Assembly (NCBI GenBank): GCA_021151825.1
Contig: JAGKWQ010000001.1
Coordinates: 682,001 to 746,000 of the forward strand
Length of the DNA: 64,000 bases
From: Cellvibrionaceae bacterium
Lineage (GTDB): Bacteria; Pseudomonadota; Gammaproteobacteria; Pseudomonadales; Cellvibrionaceae
Reading direction: 5' to 3'
Of this stretch, positions 51,132 through 60,266 are shown piece after piece. The translations under genes were made by a program, and so were the position numbers. Numbering within the stretch: the stretch's first letter is position 1; every line of letters begins with the position of its first letter. The notes under the pieces are model-generated. The model was not told where the DNA came from. It made no database searches and worked only from the letters and a program-made list of their open reading frames with translations.

Positions 51132-53549
51132 CTATGTTGCAGGTGGAATTTGCTCTTGCTTGACCAAGCCAACCGCTTCAAAAGCGCCATACAAATTATC
51201 AAAGGTAATCGGTTTGGAAAGATAATAATTCATCCCGCTGGCGAACACGGCCTCGCGATGCTCTTGTAGCGCGTGCGCCGTGAGCGCAATAATCGGTGTT
51301 GGCGATAAGCCTTCCCGCCGCTCGTAATCGCGAATACTTTGCGTTGCCTCAAAGCCATCCATCTCAGGCATTTCGCAATCCATCAAAATCAAATTGAAAC
51401 GTTCTTTTACCTGTTTGACGCTGTCCAGGGCTTCAACCCCGTTTTCTGCAAACGCAGGTGTTATTCCGAGCTTGCCCAATAGCCCTTTAATGACCATCCG
51501 GTTGACCGGATTATCTTCTGCCACTAACACACGCAAATGGGAGAATTTTTCCGGATCCAACACCTTGCGCTCCACGGGAGCAACCGGCGCTGCTTCGTGT
51601 CCGAGCAACGCAATTAATTCCTGGTGCAACAACTTGATAGAGACGGGTTTACGCAATACCGAGTGAATGCCAAGGCGGCGAATATGTGTTTGATCATGAT
51701 AGACATCGCCTGCACTAAACATAAATAGTGGCAGCTCATCCAGCTCGGGAATATCGCGCAACCATTGCGCGAGTTCAAAACCGTTAGCATCAGGCAGGGA
51801 ATAATCAAAACCGACAAAATCGTATGGCTCACCGGAATGCATGGCATGTTTGATCTGCGCCAGCGCCGCTTTTGCAGATTGTGCGGACTCAACAAATACT
51901 CCCCATGCTACGCAATGATGCGTAAGAAAATCGGTTAGTGAACGGCTGGCTTCCACAAACAATAATTTTTTTGCGATCAGCGCATCGTATTTCGCCTGAT
52001 TGCGATTCTCGTTCCAATCACAAACTTCTTCTATTTCCATCCGTGCGGTAAACCAAAAGGTAGCACCCTGACCTTTTGCGCTTTCCACACCGATATCACC
52101 ATCCATTAATTCAGCAAGGCTTTTACAAATTGCCAATCCCAAACCTGTGCCACCGTACTTACGCGTGGTAGACGCGTCGGCCTGATTAAACGAATCAAAC
52201 AAAGCGGTTGTGTTACTGGTATCCAAACCAATACCACTGTCTTGCACCAAAAACCTGAGCGTTACTTTCTGATCGACCGGCTCCGCAATCAGTTGCACAC
52301 GCAGGGACACAAAACCTTCGCTGGTAAATTTAAAGGCATTACCGAGCAAATTAATAATAATTTGCCGCAACCGGGTTGGATCGCCACGCAACCACCGCGG
52401 CACTCCTGGCTCCAAGCCACCAAACAATTCAATCTGCCGTTTATTTGCCGTCGCACCAAAAAGCTGAATGCAATTTTCGACTAACTCGTCCAATTCAAAT
52501 GTGGTTTCTTCCAGCCGCATTTTTCCGGCTTCAATTTTGGAGTAATCAAGAATGTCATTGATAATGCTCAACAACGTTTCGCCGGAGCGATGAATAACAT
52601 CGATATAGTGTTTCTGGTTTTCATCGAGCGGTGTATCGCGCAACATCTCCAGCATGCCAATAACGCCGTTCATCGGCGTGCGGATTTCATGGCTCATGGT
52701 CGCGAGGAATTGGCTTTTTGCGCGGCTCGCATCTTCCGCTGCATTTTTCTGGCGGCGGGTTTCCATCTTTTCTTCTTTTTCAGTCAACAACGCCATCTCA
52801 ATAGCATGGCGCTGTTCGATATCGTCCAACAGTGTTTCGCGCATGTGGTTAATGGCGTTGACCACATTATCCAATTCATCGGATGCCGAATTAACCTTCA
52901 AGCGTTTTAGCTTTAACGGTTTGGTCAGTGTTTCCAGATTTAAATTGCGCGCATAATTAGCGATGGTTTTGATATGGCGAGTCAGTAACGCATGGACCAG
53001 CCATACAATAAATAATGCGATGACCAGTGTTTTGGTGCCCTGCACCAGGGCGATAAAAAAAGCGCGTTCCCACAATTTATCGTAAATGCTGCTTAAGCTG
53101 GCAGTGATAGTGAGCGTACCCAATTGTTGTTCCGGTGTGCTGGCATCTTCGTATACCAACGGATAGGCGCGCACCAAAAACTGGCTGCGTTTATTTTCGA
53201 GATCTTTCGGATCATAATTGTAATTACTGGCGACCAGTGTTTGCTCGGCGTTGTTCCAGTCGTGCCATACCACTTTAACCTGCACAACATCATCCACTGC
53301 CAATACGCTGTTGATCTGGATATTGAGTTGCTCCTGATCAAATCCCCAGAGGCTTTTGGTTATACTTGCCAACGTACTGATTCGCACTTGGTCTAGGCGC
53401 TTTTCAAGCGCGGCGATATCGTCATTAAAATTGCTATGTAACTGCAGGAGAATAGCGATCAGCGTGATAATCGAACTGCTGATAATAATCAGCCCAAGCA
53501 GCCGTGCCGCTATCGGATTTTCACGCATGTAGCGTCTCAGGTTGGGCAT
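51132..53549 (-). CDS. hybrid sensor histidine kinase (two receiver domains)
   Basis: This 805-residue membrane hybrid kinase has one N-terminal transmembrane helix (about residues 16-38), a periplasmic domain of about 120 residues, a second helix (about 162-190) and a HAMP-like linker. The HisKA domain carries His in MSHEIRTPMNGVIGM. The HATPase domain is complete, with IINLLGNAFKF, DSGIGL and GGTGLGLAI. Two receiver domains follow. The first (about residues 525-645) has only a weak acidic pocket around VGFDYSLPDANG. The second (about 665-790) is canonical, with VAEDNPVN, Asp in LILMDCEMPEMDG and KP. There is no Hpt domain, so an external phosphotransfer protein would be needed. It resembles the BarA/GacS organisation without the Hpt. 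Confidence 0.9.
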   Translation of the reverse strand: MPNLRRYMRENPIAARLLGLIIISSSIITLIAILLQLHSNFNDDIAALEKRLDQVRISTLASITKSLWGFDQEQLNIQINSVLAVDDVVQVKVVWHDWNNAEQTLVASNYNYDPKDLENKRSQFLVRAYPLVYEDASTPEQQLGTLTITASLSSIYDKLWERAFFIALVQGTKTLVIALFIVWLVHALLTRHIKTIANYARNLNLETLTKPLKLKRLKVNSASDELDNVVNAINHMRETLLDDIEQRHAIEMALLTEKEEKMETRRQKNAAEDASRAKSQFLATMSHEIRTPMNGVIGMLEMLRDTPLDENQKHYIDVIHRSGETLLSIINDILDYSKIEAGKMRLEETTFELDELVENCIQLFGATANKRQIELFGGLEPGVPRWLRGDPTRLRQIIINLLGNAFKFTSEGFVSLRVQLIAEPVDQKVTLRFLVQDSGIGLDTSNTTALFDSFNQADASTTRKYGGTGLGLAICKSLAELMDGDIGVESAKGQGATFWFTARMEIEEVCDWNENRNQAKYDALIAKKLLFVEASRSLTDFLTHHCVAWGVFVESAQSAKAALAQIKHAMHSGEPYDFVGFDYSLPDANGFELAQWLRDIPELDELPLFMFSAGDVYHDQTHIRRLGIHSVLRKPVSIKLLHQELIALLGHEAAPVAPVERKVLDPEKFSHLRVLVAEDNPVNRMVIKGLLGKLGITPAFAENGVEALDSVKQVKERFNLILMDCEMPEMDGFEATQSIRDYERREGLSPTPIIALTAHALQEHREAVFASGMNYYLSKPITFDNLYGAFEAVGLVKQEQIPPAT

Positions 53550-53670
53550 CTCGGAAACCGCAGCAAAAAATCAGTGTTAGATGAGAGGATGCCCTGAAGT
53601 GTAGCAGCAAAAAACATTCTACTTATGACAAATCACGAAGTCGTTCCGAGAAAAACTTACAGGAAATGGT

Positions 53671-53964
53671 TTAGCTCACATAACCGGACTGGAGATGCAA
53701 CAGAATTCGCTCTGCACGCGCCGCAAATTCAGCGCGAACCGTTTGGTCATCCAACTGCACACCGAGCGCATGTATGTAATGGCGCAACCCTGACGGTGTG
53801 GTTTTACCTGACATCAACCAATGCTGGAAAACAGCTTCTACACGGGATGGACCTGCGGTACCCGACAACTCCAGAAAGAGCTTGTCGACCTGCTCGATAA
53901 CACGGGTTACCACCGGTAAAATTTTATGGGAAGTTACAGTGGGATTAATGGCAGCACGTTGCAT
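53671..53964 (-). CDS. hypothetical protein
   Basis: This 97-residue protein starts at ATG 53964 with AAGGAG 7 nt upstream, a convincing site. It contains amphipathic helices (HKILPVVTRVIEQVDKLFLELSG and SGLRHYIHALGVQLDDQTVRAEFAARAERILLHLQ). No family is recognised. It is upstream of, and on the same strand as, the hybrid kinase gene (121 bp). An opposing plus-strand frame at 53625-53900 is considered a shadow. Confidence 0.65.
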   Translation of the reverse strand: MQRAAINPTVTSHKILPVVTRVIEQVDKLFLELSGTAGPSRVEAVFQHWLMSGKTTPSGLRHYIHALGVQLDDQTVRAEFAARAERILLHLQSGYVS

Positions 53965-54331
53965 ATAAATCTCCTTGTCGTCTCATAATTTGAGTTAAGA
54001 CGATCCCCTTCTATTCGCAAAGACTGTTTGGGAATAACCGGATTTTTTTAGACTGCCAGCAGCTCGCCACACTGCCACAGAATCCGCCTAAAAAAAGCCA
54101 TCCAAGTCTTGGTAAAACAAGCTATTTTTTACCGGCAGATGTATTACAATGCGCCCGCTTTCTGCTTAATCATGGCAAGCCTTTTCAAAGCTCACCATGG
54201 CGCAGTGAACGTATCTTTTGCCAATCACTACCTCACTTGTATTTTTGTATGAGCAGTTCGGGAATGCCCTGCATGATGTTGGCCTGCGCAAACCGGAATT
54301 ACAAAACAGCGGGATAGTCATTCGGAACCAA

Positions 54332-54364
54332 AGCGTCGAGGTATAGACCCAGGAATATGACGCT
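54332..54364 (+). promoter_or_regulatory. inverted repeat in the opgGH leader
   Basis: AGCGTC (54332-54337) is the inverse of GACGCT (54359-54364), with 21 nt between. A TATAGT follows at 54371-54376. It may be part of the promoter or leader structure of opgGH. Confidence 0.3.
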
Positions 54365-54394
54365 CAAAAATATAGTGTGAATTTAAGGACTACA

Positions 54395-54415
54395 ATGAAT
54401 GCCGACCCGAAATAG
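54395..54415 (+). CDS. candidate leader peptide 1 of opgG (MNADPK)
   Basis: A six-codon ORF has AAGGA 5 nt before its ATG. Its stop codon lies in the loop of a hairpin (54401-54424), and its codons 3-5 form the 5' arm. Ribosomes translating it would melt the hairpin, which also holds the ribosome-binding site of the next tiny ORF. Confidence 0.4.
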   Translation: MNADPK

Positions 54416-54430
54416 ACGGGAGGCTTTTTT
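54401..54430 (+). promoter_or_regulatory. hairpin with U-tract in the opgGH leader (attenuator-like)
   Basis: GCC (54401-54403) with GGC (54422-54424), and CCCG (54406-54409) with CGGG (54417-54420), form a stem followed by TTTTTT (54425-54430). This is the layout of an intrinsic terminator, 41 nt before opgG. The 3' arm includes GGGAGG, the ribosome-binding site of leader ORF 2. Confidence 0.6.
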
Positions 54431-54475
54431 ATGTTTAACGAGACACCAAAATCCGACGCGGAGAAAATTGGATGA
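54431..54475 (+). CDS. candidate leader peptide 2 of opgG (14 residues)
   Basis: ATG 54431 has GGGAGG 7 nt upstream (54418-54423, inside the hairpin). The product MFNETPKSDAEKIG ends at a TGA that overlaps the opgG start (ATGA, 54472-54475). The arrangement predicts translational coupling of opgG to this ORF, though opgG also has its own GGAG. Confidence 0.45.
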   Translation: MFNETPKSDAEKIG

Positions 54476-56112
54476 GCATGTTGTTTAACAACACTAGGTT
54501 TGAATGCACAAGCAAGGTTGGCAGCCGATTATTCCGTCGCTGTGCGCTAACCGCCCTGGCTTTAAGTTGCGCACTGGGTTTAAACGTATACGCCCAACAA
54601 CCCAGCCAGCCAGCTGTAGCTCCTGCCTCGGCAACGGAAATTGCCCAGCCCGCACTGTTTGACGCAATTGCCTCCCGCGCCAAACTGCTCGCCCGACGCG
54701 AATACAAACCCATTCAGGCAAATATCCCGGAAGCACTGGCGAACATGAATTACGACCAGTACCGCTCTATTCGCTTCCGCCCTGAATCATCGTTGTGGCA
54801 CAACGAATCCCTCTTCGAACTGCAATTATTCCATCCTGGCTTTCTTTATCGCGAACCTGTCATTCTGCATATGGCGACCGATGGCCCCGACTCTTTCGTG
54901 CAATTCAAGCAAGAATATTTTAACTACGATGGCCCTGCAGCCCCTCTTGCCGGTGTAGCGCCCAACAATATCGGCTTTGCCGGCTTCCGCATTCATTACC
55001 CATTGAACAGCAACGAATACAAAGACGAGTTTGTGGTATTCCAGGGCGCATCCTATTTCCGCATGGTTGGCCCGGGCCTGGCTTATGGCTTGTCTGCACG
55101 CGGCCTCGCGATTGATACTGCCGAACCCAAAGGTGAGGAGTTCCCGGTATTCCGCGAGTTCTGGCTAGTAAAACCTAACCCTACTGATACGCGTATGGTG
55201 ATGTACGCACTGCTCGATAGCCCATCAGTAACCGGCGCCTATCGTTTCGAAGTTATTCCCGGTGCGCCCACTGAAATGGCAATAGAGGCACGCATTTTTG
55301 CTCGTAAGGACATTCTTAAAGTAGGTATCGCACCACTGACCAGTATGTATATGTGGGGCGAAAACCACACCCGCTTTGTAGATGACTTCCGCCCTGAAGT
55401 ACATGACTCAGACGGTTTGTTAATGGCTGCGTCTAATGGCGAATGGATCTGGCGCCCGATCAGCAACCATCGCCAACTGCGTGTTTCGTCAATGCTGGAT
55501 ACCAATCCGAAAGGATTTGGTCTGCTGCAACGCGACCGCGATTTCGATCACTACATGGATATGGAATCCCGCTACGAGAAACGCCCGAGCATGTGGGTAA
55601 TCCCTGAAGGCGACTGGGGCAAAGGCCGCGCCGAGCTGGTGGAAATCCCCAGCGATAGCGAAACCAATGACAACATCGTTGCTTATTGGGTACCGTCCAA
55701 AGCTATGAAAGCCGGCTCCAGTGCGACCTACAAATATCGCCTCCGCACCATGGATGACCATGTGATTGAAAATACCGGCGCAAAAGTGATTCGCACCCGT
55801 ATCGGTTGGGGCGCCAACCCTGGCCAAGCTAATCCACCACCGCCAAGCAAGCGCAAGTTTGTCATCGACTTCCGCGGTGGCGAGCTGGATAACCTATCTG
55901 CCGATTCACCGCTGGTTGCCGAAATGCAGAAATCAGCAGGCACTATCAGCGAGCTGGTTGTACGCCAGTTACCAGATGGCCGCACCTGGCGCGCATCCTT
56001 CAAGCTGGAACCAGAAGGCAATAAAGTTGCCGATATGAGACTGTTCCTGAAATTACGCGATCAACGCCTGAGCGAAGTCTGGAGCTACGTCTGGTATCCG
56101 GACGCCATTTAA
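54472..56112 (+). CDS. opgG: glucan biosynthesis protein G
   Basis: This periplasmic protein is required for osmoregulated periplasmic glucan backbone synthesis. The 546-residue product has a signal peptide ending VYAQQ (about residue 42), then the MdoG domain: YKPIQANIPEALANMNYDQYRSIRFRPE, HPGFLYREPV, GFAGFRIHYPLN and YFRMVGPGLAYGLSARGLAIDT. It ends with a C-terminal Ig-like part. It is 1 bp upstream of opgH. The start ATG 54472 has GGAG 8 nt upstream and overlaps a tiny upstream ORF. Confidence 0.95.
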   Translation: MSMLFNNTRFECTSKVGSRLFRRCALTALALSCALGLNVYAQQPSQPAVAPASATEIAQPALFDAIASRAKLLARREYKPIQANIPEALANMNYDQYRSIRFRPESSLWHNESLFELQLFHPGFLYREPVILHMATDGPDSFVQFKQEYFNYDGPAAPLAGVAPNNIGFAGFRIHYPLNSNEYKDEFVVFQGASYFRMVGPGLAYGLSARGLAIDTAEPKGEEFPVFREFWLVKPNPTDTRMVMYALLDSPSVTGAYRFEVIPGAPTEMAIEARIFARKDILKVGIAPLTSMYMWGENHTRFVDDFRPEVHDSDGLLMAASNGEWIWRPISNHRQLRVSSMLDTNPKGFGLLQRDRDFDHYMDMESRYEKRPSMWVIPEGDWGKGRAELVEIPSDSETNDNIVAYWVPSKAMKAGSSATYKYRLRTMDDHVIENTGAKVIRTRIGWGANPGQANPPPPSKRKFVIDFRGGELDNLSADSPLVAEMQKSAGTISELVVRQLPDGRTWRASFKLEPEGNKVADMRLFLKLRDQRLSEVWSYVWYPDAI

Positions 56113-56113
56113 G

Positions 56114-58066
56114 ATGACCCATATGCAATCTCCACCCGTTCCACCGGTCAGCCGCCCTGTGGCTGACCTTACCAGCGCACCTGCGGATGCAATCCGGATT
56201 CCGGCCAAATCCCTGCGCCGCTATATCTATGTTTTATTGAGCGTAATCACCGCTGTTAGCGGTGTTTACATCATGTTCGACATATTGCGCGCAAACGACC
56301 TCACCGCACTGGAAGCGGTAATTCTGGTGCTCTTCGGTATCAGTTTTACCTGGTTGAGCCTGGCATTCTGGAGTGGCTTGTTCGGCTTTTTCCTGCAGAT
56401 GTTACGCATCGATCCACTCACCCTTAAATCCACCAAAAACCTGCTCACCGACAACTCACCGATTGTTACCCGCACTGCCGTGGTGATGCCGGTGTACAAC
56501 GAAGATACCCATCGAGTAATTGCCGGTTTTGAGGCCACGTTACGTTCGCTGGAAAAAACCGGTGAAATAGCCAACTTCGATTTCTTCCTGCTGAGCGACA
56601 CCACCAACCTGACCATTGCCCAGGCGGAACGCGATGCGTGGCAACAGTTACAGGAGCGATTGGGTGATCTGGCCAAACAAACGTTTTACCGTCGCCGCGA
56701 AAAAAATATCGCCCGCAAAGTGGGAAATCTCGCCGAGTTTTGCCAACGCTGGGGCGCTAATTACGAGCACCTGCTGGTGCTGGATGCCGACTCCATTATG
56801 ACTGGCGAGTGCCTGGTAAAAATGGTGCGCGCCATGCAGGCAAATCCGCGCACCGGCCTGATCCAGACCATTCCAATCCCCGTTCGTCAAACCACTTTCT
56901 TTGGCCGCTTTGTACAATTTGCTGCGGTGCTTTACAGCCCGATGCTCGCCACCGGTATTGCTTTCTGGCAAACCGATGCAGCCAACTATTGGGGCCACAA
57001 TGCCATTATCCGTATGCGCGCATTTATGGATCACTGCGGCCTGCCAACACTACCGGGTAAAGCACCTTTTGGTGGCGATATTCTCAGCCACGATTTCGTA
57101 GAAGCAGCGATGTTGCGCCGCGCTGGTTGGGATGTATTTCTGTTATCCGATCTGGAAGGCAGTTACGAAGAAGTCCCCTGTAACATTATCGATTACGCCA
57201 AACGCGATCGTCGCTGGGTACAAGGCAATATCCAGCATCTCGGGATTTTGAGTTTACGGGGCTTGCATCCTATCAGCCGTATGCATTTTTTACTGGGTGC
57301 CACTGCGTATATCACTTCACTTATCTGGTTACTAATGCTGGTATTGAGCACTGCCGACGCTGTAGTCCGCGCCATTAATTCCAATGTGTATTTCACTGAA
57401 ACCTATCAGCTTTATCCCAACTGGCCCATCGCCAAAACAGAATTAATTATTGCGCTGATTGCACTGACAACCTTGCTATTAATGGGCCCCAAATTTCTCG
57501 GTGTGATAGTTGCACTCGTCCATCGACGCAAACAATTTGGCGGAGGCTTTGCAATTATTAAAGGTGCAGTCGTAGAAACTATTTTTGCCGTGCTAATTGC
57601 ACCAATCATGATGGTATACCACGCCTACTTTGTCATTTCAGTATTGCTTGGTTTCAAAGTGAATTGGGATTCACAGGATCGTGAAGGCCGATTATTGCCG
57701 TGGGGCGAATGTTTTGCGCGTACATCCAAGATGACTATCGCCGCAATTATCTGGGGTGCGGTTACTTATAAATACGCTCCGGTTTTTTTCTGGTGGTTAA
57801 TTCCGGTTATCACTGGTTTGATTTTGGGTGCCGCTTTAGTGCGTTATTCATCAAGCCTGGATTTGGGCCGCAGCACGCGTGAGCACAAAATTTTGTTGTG
57901 CCCCAGTGAAGCGATTGAAGATCCGGTATTGGTTCACCTGGATGAATTGTTAGCCGTAGAACATCCAAAACTGGAAACACCAGCACCAATTCCTGCGCTG
58001 CCGACAGATAACTGGCTGGATATGCCGCATGGTGATCTGGACGAATTCCGCCCGGTTACCCGTTAA
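56114..58066 (+). CDS. opgH: glucans biosynthesis glucosyltransferase H
   Basis: This is the inner-membrane family 2 glucosyltransferase that polymerises the beta-glucan backbone from UDP-glucose. Two N-terminal helices (about residues 36-98) precede the catalytic domain, which contains VVMPVYNEDTHRV, the metal-binding LDADSIMTG, GHNAIIRM, the catalytic Asp in GDILSHDFVEAAML, and the RDRRWVQGNIQH (QxxRW-like) motif. Several more helices follow, and a short C-terminal tail. At 650 residues it is shorter than E. coli OpgH (847), which has a longer N-terminal extension. It starts one base after opgG and ends at a strong terminator. Confidence 0.95.
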   Translation: MTHMQSPPVPPVSRPVADLTSAPADAIRIPAKSLRRYIYVLLSVITAVSGVYIMFDILRANDLTALEAVILVLFGISFTWLSLAFWSGLFGFFLQMLRIDPLTLKSTKNLLTDNSPIVTRTAVVMPVYNEDTHRVIAGFEATLRSLEKTGEIANFDFFLLSDTTNLTIAQAERDAWQQLQERLGDLAKQTFYRRREKNIARKVGNLAEFCQRWGANYEHLLVLDADSIMTGECLVKMVRAMQANPRTGLIQTIPIPVRQTTFFGRFVQFAAVLYSPMLATGIAFWQTDAANYWGHNAIIRMRAFMDHCGLPTLPGKAPFGGDILSHDFVEAAMLRRAGWDVFLLSDLEGSYEEVPCNIIDYAKRDRRWVQGNIQHLGILSLRGLHPISRMHFLLGATAYITSLIWLLMLVLSTADAVVRAINSNVYFTETYQLYPNWPIAKTELIIALIALTTLLLMGPKFLGVIVALVHRRKQFGGGFAIIKGAVVETIFAVLIAPIMMVYHAYFVISVLLGFKVNWDSQDREGRLLPWGECFARTSKMTIAAIIWGAVTYKYAPVFFWWLIPVITGLILGAALVRYSSSLDLGRSTREHKILLCPSEAIEDPVLVHLDELLAVEHPKLETPAPIPALPTDNWLDMPHGDLDEFRPVTR

Positions 58067-58095
58067 GATCTTTTTAAAAAACCTTGATGCAAAAT

Positions 58096-58126
58096 AAAAA
58101 CGGGGCGCTAATGCGCCCCGTTTTTT
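58096..58126 (+). terminator. intrinsic terminator after opgH
   Basis: AAAAACGGGGCGC (58096-58108) pairs perfectly with GCGCCCCGTTTTT (58113-58125) around a TAAT loop. Confidence 0.95.
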
Positions 58127-58173
58127 ATCAACAAGATATCGATTTTAACTTTCAGCAAACAACCCAATTTCAA

Positions 58174-59826
58174 TCACGGCAATTGATCCAGATACTGGCG
58201 ATGCCTGGTAGAAAACTCAGAGTTATTGAATTTATCCCAATTAACTGACCAGGTCATCAAGCCACGCAAGTTAGTCCATGCCTGCGCCGGTTGATAGGTT
58301 GTGCAACCTTGCGCCTTAACCAAACAATTCAACGCAATTTGCACATCGGCCACACTGGTAAATCCGCCGCCTGCATTTACATTCGCCGGCAAACCAATTA
58401 ACACCTGATCCTGACGCAACGCAGGGAAAGTCAAATTAGTGCCTGCGACTTTAAATCCGGTTAACAGCATATCAACCAGGGCGATATGGAAATCCGCTCC
58501 ACCCATAGTGTGAAATTTATTGTCAGTACCAGTAATTGCACCCGAGTTGTAGTTTTGTACCTGCAACCAATCAAGCTGATCGCGCAACGCATAAATCACT
58601 GGTAAATAAGCCCCGGCGCGCGTATCACAACTGATACAAGTTCCACCGTAGAAACTATAACCCAATTGTACAAAAAACGTTTCCGGAGCCATCGTCAGCA
58701 CAAATTTATCGCCGTAATGGCTGGTTAAATCTTTCAGTGCGCCAATTAAATTTACGATCACCGGTGTGGTTGGATTGCGGAAATCATTATCGCCAGAATT
58801 TAAAAATAATGAATGACCTTCAAAATCGACATCAAGTCCATCAAAACCATATTCGTCGATAATCGCTTTCATCGAATTCACAAAATTCGCGCGCGCGGCG
58901 GCGGTTGACAATTGCACCTGACCATTGGCACCGCCAATACTGATAATGATTTTTTTGCCCGCTGCTTGTTTTGCTTTAATCGCTGCCTTAAATGCAACGG
59001 GATCAAATGCGGCATCAAGCGCAAAACCAATTTCACCTGGCGCACGACCGGTTGGTTCAGCAAACGAAATATTAATCGCATCAAATGCATCGGAAACCTG
59101 ATCCAGCGGAATCACACCAGAACCATTATTAAAGTTATGCCAGTAACCGGAAATAATTCGATAGCGACCAGTACCCGCACTCGATGATGTTGAACTCACC
59201 GATGAGCGCGATGAACTACTGATTGAGCCGGGCAACACACTTGATGATGCGGTTGCACATGAACGCACCAACTCCCACGCCATTTGCCAATGCGCACCAG
59301 CACCTGGTGCATATGCCCAGTCCGCACTTGAGCTACACCAGCCGGCAACGGTACAACGATATTCATTGCCCATATTTTTCACGAGCTGCCCCAATGTATA
59401 AGTAGTACCCGCAACATATTGTGGCGATGCACAATTGCCACCGTTCACCGAACTTGATGACGAACTCGATAAAATCGAAGAACTGAAACGCACACTCGAC
59501 AACGAACTGCTTGAAAGAATAATCGATGAGCGCGACGACGATGGAACTGTTGAATTAATCGATGATGATGAAGCACCATCGCAAACACCTATCAACGTCC
59601 ACTCTTGCCACTGGCCAGAATAATTTGCCGGGTTCTTTCCCTGCGACCACCAATTGGCTTTGTAAGCCTTACCGGCTTCCTGTACCTGACTGCCACCACC
59701 ATAAGACGATGTGTTATTCCATTGCGGAATTCCCACACAACTGATGGCATAACTTTCAAATGATAAAGCCAGCAGGCAAATACCCGCAGCAGTTGATAGA
59801 TAGACGGTTGATAGAAATTTTCTCAC
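58174..59826 (-). CDS. secreted modular chitinase (CBM5-CBM5-GH18)
   Basis: This 550-residue secreted enzyme hydrolyses chitin. After a signal peptide (to SYA, about residue 28) comes a chitin-binding CBM5/12 module (CVGIPQWNNTSSYGGGSQVQEAGKAYKANWWSQGKNP), then a poly-serine linker and a second CBM5-like module (CASPQYVAGTTYTLGQLVKNMGNEYRC). A second Ser-rich linker leads to the GH18 barrel from residue about 220. The catalytic signature is FDGLDVDFEG with the acid Glu. SIGGANG, MAPETF and the later WLQVQNYNSG complete the site. The poly-Ser linkers are characteristic of Cellvibrio and its relatives. It is divergent from a CE1-type esterase. Confidence 0.95.
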   Translation of the reverse strand: MRKFLSTVYLSTAAGICLLALSFESYAISCVGIPQWNNTSSYGGGSQVQEAGKAYKANWWSQGKNPANYSGQWQEWTLIGVCDGASSSSINSTVPSSSRSSIILSSSSLSSVRFSSSILSSSSSSSVNGGNCASPQYVAGTTYTLGQLVKNMGNEYRCTVAGWCSSSADWAYAPGAGAHWQMAWELVRSCATASSSVLPGSISSSSRSSVSSTSSSAGTGRYRIISGYWHNFNNGSGVIPLDQVSDAFDAINISFAEPTGRAPGEIGFALDAAFDPVAFKAAIKAKQAAGKKIIISIGGANGQVQLSTAAARANFVNSMKAIIDEYGFDGLDVDFEGHSLFLNSGDNDFRNPTTPVIVNLIGALKDLTSHYGDKFVLTMAPETFFVQLGYSFYGGTCISCDTRAGAYLPVIYALRDQLDWLQVQNYNSGAITGTDNKFHTMGGADFHIALVDMLLTGFKVAGTNLTFPALRQDQVLIGLPANVNAGGGFTSVADVQIALNCLVKAQGCTTYQPAQAWTNLRGLMTWSVNWDKFNNSEFSTRHRQYLDQLP

Positions 59827-60266
59827 TGATCTGTCCTCTTCAATAAAATTAACCAGCTATTGCGATTGATTAGTTATTTGAATAACTGGAATTTTTGGCA
59901 AATAGAAACCCGCAGACCAAAATGGCCTGAATGGGACCGGGGTGGTAACTCACTGCCAACGAACCTGAATGCGTCAACTCACAACGCAGGACTACACAAG
60001 TCGCTTATTCTCTAGAAGTTCGCGTCCGTGTTCTGTTTGTATGGGCGATATGCCGCGAATTATTCTTGTAGCGGCAGATTTTCTTTCAGCGATGAAGATG
60101 CGAAAAACCTTTCGCCTTTCCTTTATGACAACCTTGTCATTTATAGCATGTGCTCAAGCAACGTACAATTGTGTGCTATAAAGCCAGCACCCGTTTTGCC
60201 AATTTCCACGCCGTTTAATAAGCTCCTTCTATCCATAAAGATAAAAACCACCACAGGCACTGCACT
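59827..60266. other. divergent region between chitinase and esterase
   Basis: No ORF is convincing. The region contains the perfect palindrome ATGACA-N4-TGTCAT (60125-60140), which resembles the palindrome in the promoter modules at 23.5 and 38.8 kb. It must carry the promoters for both genes. Confidence 0.5.
60125..60140. promoter_or_regulatory. palindrome ATGACA-N4-TGTCAT
   Basis: This is a 6-4-6 perfect inverted repeat, matching ACGACA-N4-TGTCGT at 38797-38812 and ATGACC-N4-TGTCGT at 23533-23548, with TTT following each. It may be an operator shared by several secreted-protein genes. Confidence 0.5.

Noticed and set aside
53625..53900. Plus-strand ORF of 91 codons
   Set aside because: Overlaps the minus-strand 97-residue gene that has a strong AAGGAG site. 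No site of its own.
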